Part shown: positions 38,574 to 47,824 of the stretch, one piece after another
Position numbering within the stretch: position 1 is the first letter of the stretch
How the letters are laid out: each line of letters starts with the position of its first letter
DNA from: Rhodospirillales bacterium
GTDB taxonomy: Bacteria; Pseudomonadota; Alphaproteobacteria; Rhodospirillales; Defluviicoccaceae
Length of the DNA stretch: 64,000 nt
Reading direction: 5' to 3'
NCBI GenBank assembly: GCA_016712375.1
Contig: JADJRE010000004.1
Span: forward strand, 1 to 64,000
Notes under the pieces: generated by a model
What the model was told of the DNA's origin: nothing
Database searches by the model: none
What the model saw: only the letters and a program-made list of their open reading frames with translations
Made by a program: the position numbers and the translations under genes

Positions 38574-39664
38574 CGCGGTGCCTCCTGTTGGCGCCGTTGG
38601 ATCTCGGGGAGGGGCAAGTATGGAACGACGCCGGAGCCACCTTTGCCGGTCGGGTCGATGATCACGTTCTGCGTGTTTTTCAACGTCTCCTGCATCCGCT
38701 CCAGGTAAAGCCGCCGTGCGGTAATATCGCGGCCCGACTGATAGGCCTCCAGCACCGAGATGAAGCGCTTCGCCTCACCCTCTGCCTCGCGCGTCAACTG
38801 CTCGCGATACGCCTGGGCGCCCTGTGTGATCCGCTCGGCCTCACCTTTAGCGCGCGGCACAATGTCGTTGCGATAGGCGGTCGCTTCGTTCACCGAACGC
38901 TCCTGGTCCTGCCGGGCGCGCTGCACATCGTTGAAAGCGTCGATTACCTCGCTTGGCGGATCGACCTTCAACTGTTTGACCTCGGCGATGAAGATACCGG
39001 CATTATAGCTATCGAGAATTTGCTGCAGCAGTTCCTTCGTTCTGTCGTCGACCTCCTGCCGCTTCAGCGTCAGCGCGTCTTCGAGGAGCGTCTGACCCAT
39101 GACTTCGCGGATCGCACTTTCCGCCGCAACTTTCACCGTTCCCTCTGGATCGCGGATGTTGAACAGATAGTCGGCAGCGTTCTTGATACGCCACTGCACG
39201 ATGAAATCCACGTCGATGATGTTCTGATCGGCGGTGAGCATCTGGCTTTCCTGCAGCACGTCACGCGCGCTGGCCGCCCGTGGCCCGTCGCTGCCGCCGC
39301 GGAAGCCGATGGTGATCTGGTTGGTTTGTTCGACGTTGGGCGTCAGAACCTCACCGATGGGCGCCGGGAACCAGTAGTTAAGACCGGGCGTCGTCGTCTT
39401 GACGAAGCGGCCGAACATCAATTCAACACCCTGCTCGCCAGGCTGTACCCGATAGAAGCCCGTGGCCAGCCAGATGGCAAGCACTGCCGCCACCACCAGA
39501 ATAATCCCGCGGCTGGTGCCGAGCCCGCCTGGGACCATGCGGCGCATACGATCCTGCGTCCGGCGAACCATCTCCTCGATGTTCGGAGGCGGCGAAGACG
39601 CAGGTCCACCGCCCCAGGGGCCCCCACCGCCGCCCCACGGACCACCCTTCGGATTCCAAGCCAT
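38570..39664 (-). CDS. hflK: HflK, FtsH-regulating SPFH protein
   Basis: Partner of HflC. 364 residues from ATG 39664, starting MAWNPKGGPWGGGGGPWGGG, the Gly/Pro/Trp-rich N-terminus typical of HflK. Membrane segment GIILVVAAVLAIWLATGFYRV; SPFH part: QPGEQGVELMFGRFVKTTTPGLNYWFPAPIG, NIIDVDFIVQWRIKNAADYLFNI, ESAIREVMGQ, then a coiled coil ending KNTQNVIIDPTGKGGSGVVPYLPL. First gene of hflK-hflC-degQ, divergent from mrp with 166 bases between. Confidence 0.96.
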   Translation of the reverse strand: MAWNPKGGPWGGGGGPWGGGPASSPPPNIEEMVRRTQDRMRRMVPGGLGTSRGIILVVAAVLAIWLATGFYRVQPGEQGVELMFGRFVKTTTPGLNYWFPAPIGEVLTPNVEQTNQITIGFRGGSDGPRAASARDVLQESQMLTADQNIIDVDFIVQWRIKNAADYLFNIRDPEGTVKVAAESAIREVMGQTLLEDALTLKRQEVDDRTKELLQQILDSYNAGIFIAEVKQLKVDPPSEVIDAFNDVQRARQDQERSVNEATAYRNDIVPRAKGEAERITQGAQAYREQLTREAEGEAKRFISVLEAYQSGRDITARRLYLERMQETLKNTQNVIIDPTGKGGSGVVPYLPLPEIQRRQQEAPR

Positions 39665-39830
39665 GCAGGAAGCTCTCTCCAATTCTGCGGCAAGGCGGAG
39701 GTGCACAAGCCGCTTGGCCGTTTGTTTGGCCACCCATATATCGACAGAACGCTATATAAGCGAGCCGGCTACACGGCGCAACGCGAGCCATGCGCATTTG
39801 AGCAACCGAGGGAAGCAGCGGGAGAACCTG

Positions 39831-40973
39831 ATGACCGAGCCGAGCGAGCAGCAGATCCTGGAAGCACTGAAGTGCGTGGTCGATCCCGACCGGAAGCGGG
39901 ACATCGTCGGCCTCGGCATGGTTCAGGGGCTGCGCGTCGAAAACGGGCACGTTGTGATGGCGCTGCAGGTCGATCCCCAGCGTGGACCTTCCCTCGAGCC
40001 GCTGCGCAAGCAGGTAGAAACACTGGTGCATAAGCTACCCGGCGTGCTGACTGCCAGCGTCGTGCTGACCGCAGAGCGCCCAAGCCCACCTCCTCAGCAG
40101 CAACGCCAGGCACACGGACATGCACACGGACACGGACACGGGCAGCCAGCACCCGCTAGCGCCCCCCTGTTGCCGGAAGTAGGAGCGATCATCGCGGTCG
40201 CGTCGGGCAAGGGTGGCGTTGGCAAGTCGACAACGGCGGTCAACCTGGCGTTGGCGCTGGCTTCACTCGGCAAGCGCACCGGTCTGCTCGACGCCGACAT
40301 TTACGGCCCTTCGATGCGCCGCCTGCTGGGGATCGAGGGGCAGCCCGGGTCCAGCGACGGCAGCCGGCTCGATCCGATGGAGAAGTACGGCATCAAGGTG
40401 ATGTCGATGGCGTTCCTGGTCGAGGAGGAGACGCCGATCGTCTGGCGCGGGCCGATGGTGCAGTCGGCCTTGGAACAGATGATGCGCGACGTCGCCTGGG
40501 GACCGCTAGACGTCATGATCGTCGATATGCCGCCCGGCACCGGTGACACTCAGCTGACGATGGCGCAAAAAGTACCGCTGGCCGGAGCCGTCATCGTTTC
40601 GACGCCCCAGGATATTGCTTTGATCGACGCCCGCAAAGGGCTGAACATGTTCCGAAAAGTCGACGTGCCCGTGCTGGGCCTGATCGAGAACATGAGCTAC
40701 TTCTGCTGTCCAAATTGCGGACACCGCACGGAGATTTTCGGCCACGGCGGCGCCCGAGCCGAAGCCGACCGCCTCGGCATGGAGTTCCTAGGCGAGATCC
40801 CGCTCGATATCGTCATTCGCGAGACCTCGGACGGAGGTCATCCGATCGTGGCGTCTGATCCGACAGGAGAACACGCCCGCGCCTATATCGCCATCGCCGA
40901 GAAGGTGTGGGCGAGTATCGAGCGCAGCATCGCGGCCCGAACTGCCAAAGCGCCGCGTATCGTCGTCTCCTAA
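39831..40973 (+). CDS. mrp: Mrp/ApbC iron-sulfur cluster carrier ATPase
   Basis: Cytosolic P-loop ATPase that carries and transfers Fe-S clusters. 380 residues from ATG 39831 (MTEPSEQQILEALKCVVDPD) with GGGAG upstream. Order: N-terminal MIP18-like domain, a His-rich linker (HGHAHGHGHG, near residue 95), deviant Walker A SGKGGVGKSTTAVNLA (near 124), DADIYGPS, VDMPPGTGDTQLT and the cluster-binding CxxC within ENMSYFCCPNCGHRTEIFG (near 290). The upstream frame is open to 39462 but antisense to hflK. The His-rich linker might bind metal. Confidence 0.96.
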   Translation: MTEPSEQQILEALKCVVDPDRKRDIVGLGMVQGLRVENGHVVMALQVDPQRGPSLEPLRKQVETLVHKLPGVLTASVVLTAERPSPPPQQQRQAHGHAHGHGHGQPAPASAPLLPEVGAIIAVASGKGGVGKSTTAVNLALALASLGKRTGLLDADIYGPSMRRLLGIEGQPGSSDGSRLDPMEKYGIKVMSMAFLVEEETPIVWRGPMVQSALEQMMRDVAWGPLDVMIVDMPPGTGDTQLTMAQKVPLAGAVIVSTPQDIALIDARKGLNMFRKVDVPVLGLIENMSYFCCPNCGHRTEIFGHGGARAEADRLGMEFLGEIPLDIVIRETSDGGHPIVASDPTGEHARAYIAIAEKVWASIERSIAARTAKAPRIVVS

Positions 40974-41109
40974 TCCCTCGGGCCGGCCGGCTCTTTTACC
41001 GATCCTCAACCGAAACAGCCTACGCTGCGAACCGTTGCCCGGCCGCAGGCGGGCCGCAGAACGCGGCCCGTCCAGGGCCCACCGTGTGTGTTGCGCATCA
41101 GGGGTTCCG

Positions 41110-42800
41110 ATGATGCTGGGAATGTTTGGCCGACTGTCGATCGCCGGCAAGCTGGTTACCGCCAGTCTGACCATTCTCGTTCTGTTGGCGGGCTGCCTCG
41201 CCGCGGTCGCCGTGACAGTGATCCACAGCGAGATGATGCAGCAGGCGAAGGTTAGCTTGCAGAGAGATCTGGCTGTCGCCTGGACACTGTTGCGCGGCGT
41301 GGACGATCACCAATTCGGCTTCCGCGTCCATGACGGCCGTCTTTACTCAGGGCTTCGGCCACTCGACGAAGCCAACGGCATTCTCGACGACGTCGCTAAG
41401 ATCGGCGGTGGCGCGGCGACCTTTTCTCGGGGACAAGCGCATAGCGACGACCATCCGCAACCCGGATGGCAGTCGAGCCATCGGCACATCGCTGGCGCGC
41501 GGCCCGGCATACGATGCGATCTTCCGCGATGGGCAAAGCTATCGCGGCGAAGGCGAAATCCTGGGGGAGGGCTACCTCACGGCGTACGATCCCATCAAGA
41601 CACCGGGAGGCGAGCTCGTCGGCATCGTTTTCGTCGGTGTCAAGTTGGCCGATGCGGTGGGGGTTGCCAACCGGGTGACGCGCGACATCACACTGCTGGC
41701 GTCGCTGGTCGTTCTCCTGGGCGCAGTTGGCCTTTGGATCGTCAGCCGCCGGCTTTTGAAGCCTATCGGCCAGATGACCAACGTCATGCAGCGGCTGGCC
41801 CGGGACGAGACAGACGTCATGGTTCCGGGGCTTGGCCGTCGGGATGAGATCGGCCGGATGGCCGCCGCCGTCGATGTGTTTCGCGAGAACGCCAACGAAC
41901 GGCACCGGCTCACCGCCGAGCAGCGCGCCGCTGAAGAACGCGTAGCGGCGGATAAACACCGATTGCTGGATCGGCTGGCAGAGTTTCCGGGAGAGCGTCG
42001 GCCGCCGGGTGGGAGAGTTTGCGCAACGTTCGGAGGCAATGCAGGAACTCTCGCAAACGTTGGCCCGGCACGTCGACGAGACCACCCGGCGGTCTTCTAC
42101 CGTCTCCGACGCTGCTCACGAGGCGTCGTCACATGTCGAGACGGTCGCCGCGGCCGCCGAGCAACTGTCGGCTTCGATTGCAGAGATTGGCCGGCAGGTT
42201 GGCCAAGCTTCTCGGGTCGCGGACACAGCGGCCGTTGAAGCACAGGCGACCCGAGGCACTGTAGCCGAACTGGTGGCTGCCGCCGAAACCATCAGCGAAG
42301 TGGTTCGCCTGATCCGGGACGTTGCCGATCAGACCAATCTGCTGGCGTTGAACGCTACCATAGAGGCGGCACGTGCCGGCGAGTCCGGAAAAGGCTTCGC
42401 TGTTGTGGCATCGGAGGTAAAGACCCTGGCGAACCGCACGGCGCGAGCGACCGACGACATTGCCGGTCAGATCGCGTCCGTACAACGGGCAACCAATCGA
42501 ACCGTCGCTGCCATCGATCGCATCACCGGTACCGTTGAGGACATGCGTGAAACGGCGACCGCCATCGCCGCTGCGGTCGAGGAGCAGAGTGCGGCTACCC
42601 GCGAAATCGTCCGCAGCGCAGGAGAGGCGGCTGGCGACACCAGTTGCGTCTCCGCCAATATCGTCGAGGTCAGCGAGGCCACGGACGCCACGGGCCGCGC
42701 GGCGACAGAAGTGGGAACCGCGGCGGATTCGCTGCGCGATGGCACCCGTTGCCTGCAAACGGAGGTGGAGGATTTTGTCGGCCGCGTCCGCGCCGCTTGA
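41110..42800 (+). CDS. Methyl-accepting chemotaxis protein (two frame breaks)
   Basis: About 563 residues: N-terminal membrane segment (LVTASLTILVLLAGCLAAVAVTV), periplasmic single-Cache-like sensor (VAWTLLRGVDDHQFGFRVHDGRLYSG, GTSLARGPAYDAIFRDGQSYRGEGEILGEGYLTAYDPIKTPGGELVGIVFVGV), second membrane segment, HAMP domain (RRLLKPIGQMTNVMQRLARDET), then a signalling domain with the hairpin-tip motif VVRLIRDVADQTNLLALNATIEAARAGESGKGFAVVASEVKTLA. Frames change near 41425 (GGAATFSRG to FLGDKRIATTIRN) and near 41990 (DRLAEFPGE to GEFAQRSEAMQEL). The ligand is unknown. No che genes in the window. Short interval after mrp. Confidence 0.87.
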
Positions 42801-42818
42801 TCGACTTGGCCGTTGGCG

Positions 42819-43730
42819 TCAGCCGGAGCGGCCGATCGCCGCCATCAGTTCGCGCCACTCGCGTGGAGAAAGGCCGCTGTCCAGCTGGGCGACGCTGTCG
42901 CCTGCCAGCATCCGCTTCACCACCGCCAGCGCCGGCGCCGACAGGGTCACCGCGCCAAGCCGGTTCTTGGTAAACGCGGCGTACGCCAGCGGCACCCAGC
43001 GGCGCACCGTTTCCAGCATTGGCTCCGCGTAGGCACGAATCTCGAACTGCGCGTGCGCGTCGGCGCGCAGCGACAGGAAGTGAAAGAGATTGTGCAGATC
43101 GATCTTCCAATACCACTGGGTGTAGGTGGCGAGCGTCAGGTCGATCCGCGCCAGTTCGCGCGCCAGGCCGACGCCGTCAGGGTCCAGCATTTCTTCGTAA
43201 TGCGCGTAGCAGCGCTCGGCGTCATCGCGCAGCAGCTGAAGCACATACTGCGCGTGTTCCGCCGACAGCGCTTCTCCCCTTCCCTGCCGATTGCTCGCCG
43301 ACTGTGCTGCCAGGTGCTCCGGCGCCGGCAAGTAGTACTCGCGATCGAGAACCGAGTAGCGGGCTGAGTACTCGTTGACGTTCGCTGTGCGATGCCTGAT
43401 CCACTGCCGGGCGACGAAGATTGGCAACTTCACGTGATACTTGATCTCGCACATCTCGAATGGCGTCGAGTGGCGGTGGCGCATCAGATAGTCGATCAGG
43501 CCGGCGTCGTCCTGCACCCGCCTGGTGCCGCGGCCATAGGAGACCCGCGCCGCCTGTACGATCGCCGCATCGTCGCCCATGTAGTCAACGACGCGCACAA
43601 AGCCGTGGTCGAGCACCGGCAGCGCCTGATAGAGAATCTCCTCGATCGCCGGCACGGTGGCGCGCCGCGTTTCCGCGCTGGCGGCGCGCTGCTCATCGAT
43701 CTCAGCCTGCTGCTCAGAGTTCAAAGGCAT
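42819..43730 (-). CDS. thyX: Flavin-dependent thymidylate synthase
   Basis: Makes dTMP from dUMP using FAD and methylenetetrahydrofolate; alternative to ThyA. 303 residues from ATG 43730 (MPLNSEQQAEIDEQRA); a TTG at 43778 would add 16 residues. The ThyX motif appears as ARQWIRHRTANVNEYSARYS, a known variant of RHRxxSxNExSxR with Ala in place of the first Ser, and VSYGRGTR and RHRHSTPFEMCEIKYHV lie upstream. C-terminal half: ELARIDLTLATYTQWYWKIDLHNLFHFLSLRAD. Divergent from ssrA. Confidence 0.95.
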   Translation of the reverse strand: MPLNSEQQAEIDEQRAASAETRRATVPAIEEILYQALPVLDHGFVRVVDYMGDDAAIVQAARVSYGRGTRRVQDDAGLIDYLMRHRHSTPFEMCEIKYHVKLPIFVARQWIRHRTANVNEYSARYSVLDREYYLPAPEHLAAQSASNRQGRGEALSAEHAQYVLQLLRDDAERCYAHYEEMLDPDGVGLARELARIDLTLATYTQWYWKIDLHNLFHFLSLRADAHAQFEIRAYAEPMLETVRRWVPLAYAAFTKNRLGAVTLSAPALAVVKRMLAGDSVAQLDSGLSPREWRELMAAIGRSG

Positions 43731-43798
43731 TGGCGACAGGGGTTCACGGGATGTTTGTCGCACTCTAACCGCTTCCAAGTACGACGCAACGCGTTCGC

Positions 43799-43828
43799 TT
43801 GCGCAAGGAGGGGGCGAAGGACTATATT
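43799..43828 (+). promoter_or_regulatory. Likely ssrA promoter
   Basis: TATATT at 43823-43828 is a good -10 box; TTGCGC at 43799-43804 is a weak -35 at 18-base spacing. Predicted start near 43835 fits the expected 5' end of the acceptor piece. Confidence 0.45.
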
Positions 43829-43834
43829 AGTCAT

Positions 43835-44117
43835 GTCGAGAAATCGACTATGGCGATAAACGTCATGCGAAATAAGCGTAGCGGACCCGGGGGCAGTACC
43901 CGGCGCCTCCACCAGTTCATCGGGTCGGCCTACCCTCGCGGCCGATCCGCTCTACGGGGGCGAACCAGGATCGACGTGCGTGGTAAAGGTGTGGTCTTCG
44001 CCCGGCATGGTACCGCCGTTATCGGGCCGATCCTTATATGCCAACGACAATGAGGCATATGCTCTCGCCGCATAAGGCATGAGCGGGGTTCGGGGGGCAC
44101 CTGGCAACAGAAGCCCC
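43835..44117 (+). ncRNA. ssrA: Transfer-messenger RNA, circularly permuted two-piece form
   Basis: Rescues stalled ribosomes and adds a degradation tag. The gene is in alphaproteobacterial order. First the acceptor piece (about 43835-43914) ending CCGGCGCCTCCACCA, then an excised spacer (43915-43955), then the coding piece starting GGGGGCGAACCAGGATCGACG at 43956. GGGGGCG pairs over 7 bp with CGCCTCC of the other piece. The tag frame at 44040-44075 reads ANDNEAYALAA then TAA; with the charged alanine the tag is AANDNEAYALAA. The coding piece ends in a GGGGTT/AGCCCC helix containing GCACCTGGCAACAG. Exact ends are estimates. ssrA is followed at once by sspB, whose product delivers tagged proteins to ClpXP. 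Confidence 0.93.
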
Positions 44118-44171
44118 TCACTTGACCGCTTCCGGCGCCGTATCCCGACACAACTTCGGTCGATGCTCATC

Positions 44172-44651
44172 ATGACGGACTCGGAACTGCCCTACGACAC
44201 CTGGCTGGAAGAAGCGTTGCGTGGCGTGATCCGCCGGGCATTGCGGCATACCGCCGAACACGGGCTGTCGGGTGGCCATCACTTGTACCTGACCTTTGCC
44301 ACCGGCGCTGAGGGCGTCGAGCTGGCACCGGAGCTGCGTGCGAAGTATGCAGACGAGATGACGATCGTCCTGCAACACCAGTTCTGGGACCTTACGGTCG
44401 AGGAAGACTGCGTTGGCGTGACGTTGAAGTTTCACGGACGGCCCTCCCGCATCGTCATTCCCTTCGACGCCATCAGTGCCTTTGGCGACCCCTCGGTGAA
44501 CTTCGGTTTGCAACTGAAGACACTTTCGGCGGAGCTGTCGGAAGGGTTCTCCCCCGATACAGAAGGCTATGCCGCCCAGGGAACGGAGGAGCCCGCTACG
44601 GGCGAGGCCGGCGGACAGGTGATCGCCCTCGACTCGTTCCGCAAAAAGTAG
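44172..44651 (+). CDS. sspB: SspB, adaptor delivering ssrA-tagged proteins to ClpXP (alpha type)
   Basis: 159 residues from ATG 44172 (MTDSELPYDTWLEEALRGVIRRAL); ATG 44163 is an alternative, and neither has a clear Shine-Dalgarno. The body matches the alpha SspB fold: HHLYLTFATGAEGVEL, MTIVLQHQFWDLTVEEDCVGVTLKFHGRPSRIVIPFDAISAFGDPSVNFGLQL. An acidic flexible linker follows, and the C-terminal ClpX-binding peptide is probably GQVIALDSFRKK. It starts about 55 bases after ssrA, a genomic link between tag and adaptor. Confidence 0.92.
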   Translation: MTDSELPYDTWLEEALRGVIRRALRHTAEHGLSGGHHLYLTFATGAEGVELAPELRAKYADEMTIVLQHQFWDLTVEEDCVGVTLKFHGRPSRIVIPFDAISAFGDPSVNFGLQLKTLSAELSEGFSPDTEGYAAQGTEEPATGEAGGQVIALDSFRKK

Positions 44652-44692
44652 CACATACAGCCGCGAATCCTGACGGAAGAGGGGTCGCGGCG

Positions 44693-46324
<1,632 letters not shown>

Positions 46325-46328
46325 TTCG

Positions 46329-47055
46329 ATGGCGCGGAATGAGGCAACCAGCGCTGCCGCGTTCCGCGACTATGGATTTCCACGCCTGGCCGGCAAGCGC
46401 GTTCTTGCCACTCAGGCGGATGCCTTCATGGGCCCGGTGCTGTGTGAGGTCTTCACCCTGCACGGCGCCGACGTCATCGCCGAACCGAGGGCACGCGCTG
46501 ACGTCGGTCTTGCCGCCGCCGTCGGCGCTGGGGCCGGTACGGTCGACGTTCTCGTCGCCAACCTGGCCCTGCCGGCACCGAACACGCCTGCCGTAGACGC
46601 CACCGATGCCGAATGGCGGGAGACCTTCGCCGCATTGGTCGATCCGCTGCCGCGGCTGGTCCGCGCTGTCCTGCCGCAGATGATCGCGCGCCGCTCCGGC
46701 AAAATCCTGCTGATGGGCAGCGCGTCGGCACTGCGGGGCATGCGCCGCGCCTCCACTTACAGTGCCGCGCGCGGTGCTCAGCTTGCTTATATCCAGGCTG
46801 TCGGCGTCGAGGTCGCCTTGCACAACGTGCAGGTCAACGCCATCGCCCAGAACTTCGTCGACAATCCCACCTACTTTCCGCCCCAGGTGCAAGCCGATCC
46901 GCGTTTCTGCGAACGGCTGAAGCGCGAGGTGCCGCTCGGCCGCCTGGTCTCGGCGCGCGAGGACGCCGAATTCGCCCGCCTTCCTGGCGAGCGACGCCGC
47001 CGACCATTTCGTCGGCCAGATCTTCCCGCTCTGCGGCGGCTGGGTCACCCGCTGA
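46329..47055 (+). CDS. Probable halohydrin dehalogenase (SDR superfamily; one frame break)
   Basis: About 242 residues, SDR fold, beginning four bases after fumA. Instead of the cofactor motif TGxxxGxG the N-terminus reads ATQADAFMGP, which fits T-x4-F-x-G, the halide-site signature of halohydrin dehalogenases. The catalytic set is Ser in LLMGSASAL, Tyr and Arg in STYSAARGA, spaced S-x12-Y-x3-R, with Arg where dehydrogenases have Lys. Later segments NPTYFPPQ and, in the shifted frame, AFLASDAADHFVGQIFPLCGGWVTR also match the family. These enzymes convert vicinal haloalcohols to epoxides and open epoxides with anions. One surplus C near 46974 breaks the frame; the stop is TGA at 47053. An NAD-independent SDR relative of unknown function is the alternative. 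Confidence 0.72.
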
Positions 47056-47204
47056 CTAACGGTCGATAGCCAGGACTGAAGGATCCCAGCCCTGATCGCC
47101 AACGTCGTTAACGGTCTCCGGCTGTACCGGAACTACACGGACGTCAGCAACCTGCTGATGCAGCGTCGCGCGGTCTCGGAATTGGGACGGCTGGCAGCGC
47201 GCGC

Positions 47205-47636
47205 TTATCGCGGTGCTTCAGCCTCCACGTTGACCATCCAGCTGATGCCGAAGCGGTCGGTGAGCATGCCGAAGCGAGGCGACCAGAACGTTTTTCCCAG
47301 CGGCATCTGCACCTGACCACCGTCGGCCAGCGCGGCGAATAGCCGGTCAGCCTCGGCTTCCGTCGGCACCGAAAGCGACAGCGAGAAGCCGCTGAAGCTG
47401 ACGTCTCCCCCGCAGCCGTCGGAGGCCATCAGCGTGCTGCCGGCGATGCGAAATTCGGCGTGCATCACCTTGTTCTCAAAGCCCGGCTGCAGCATGCCGG
47501 GCGGCGGCGGTTCGGGGCTGTCCTTGTGCAACATCAGCATGTTCACTTCGGCGCCAAGAGCGGTGCGATAGAAAGCGAGCGCCTCTTCGCAGCGGCCGCC
47601 GAAGAAGAGATAGGGTTGGACGAGCGTGTTCGGCAT
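47205..47636 (-). CDS. VOC/glyoxalase-like protein of the PhnB/YjdN type
   Basis: 143 residues: VQPYLFFGGRCEEALAFYRTALGAEV, VMHAEFRIAGSTLMASDG, TEAEADRLFAALADGGQVQMPLGKTFWSPRFGMLTDRFGISWMVN. This is the PhnB/DUF1428-like branch of the vicinal oxygen chelate fold, for which no activity is firmly established. Alone in orientation between the dehalogenase-like gene and phoX. Confidence 0.88.
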   Translation of the reverse strand: MPNTLVQPYLFFGGRCEEALAFYRTALGAEVNMLMLHKDSPEPPPPGMLQPGFENKVMHAEFRIAGSTLMASDGCGGDVSFSGFSLSLSVPTEAEADRLFAALADGGQVQMPLGKTFWSPRFGMLTDRFGISWMVNVEAEAPR

Positions 47637-47774
47637 CGGTGTTCCTCGCGCGAGTGTTATCGGAAGATAGGCACTGTGCCGGGGTCTGCTCGTCGAAAAA
47701 GAAGATTGGCGTGCGTCCTCCCCTGCCGAACTTCTGCGGATTTCCGGCAGCGGGAGCCCGCTCGAAAGCGAAAC

Positions 47775-47800
47775 GGGGAAACGACAGGCGCCGTCTCCCC
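47775..47800 (-). terminator. Hairpin terminator after phoX
   Basis: On the minus strand GGGGAGACG and CGTTTCCCC form an imperfect 8-bp stem with an 8-base loop, followed by GTTTCGCTTTC. It starts about 25 bases after the phoX stop. Confidence 0.5.
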
Positions 47801-47824
47801 GCTAACCCATGAGCAGTCGGTGGA

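Noticed and set aside
41035..41109. Upstream extension of the chemoreceptor to an ATG at 41035
   Set aside because: The added residues are Arg/Pro-rich and would precede a normal N-terminal membrane segment; ATG 41110 is the usual kind of start.
43799..44053. Open frame of 84 codons upstream of sspB
   Set aside because: It overlaps the tmRNA acceptor and coding pieces, which explain the sequence fully.
47100..47215. Short DUF1127-like stretch (NGLRLYRNYTDV) after the dehalogenase-like gene
   Set aside because: No start codon in frame and the conserved tail would need a frame change; too weak to annotate.
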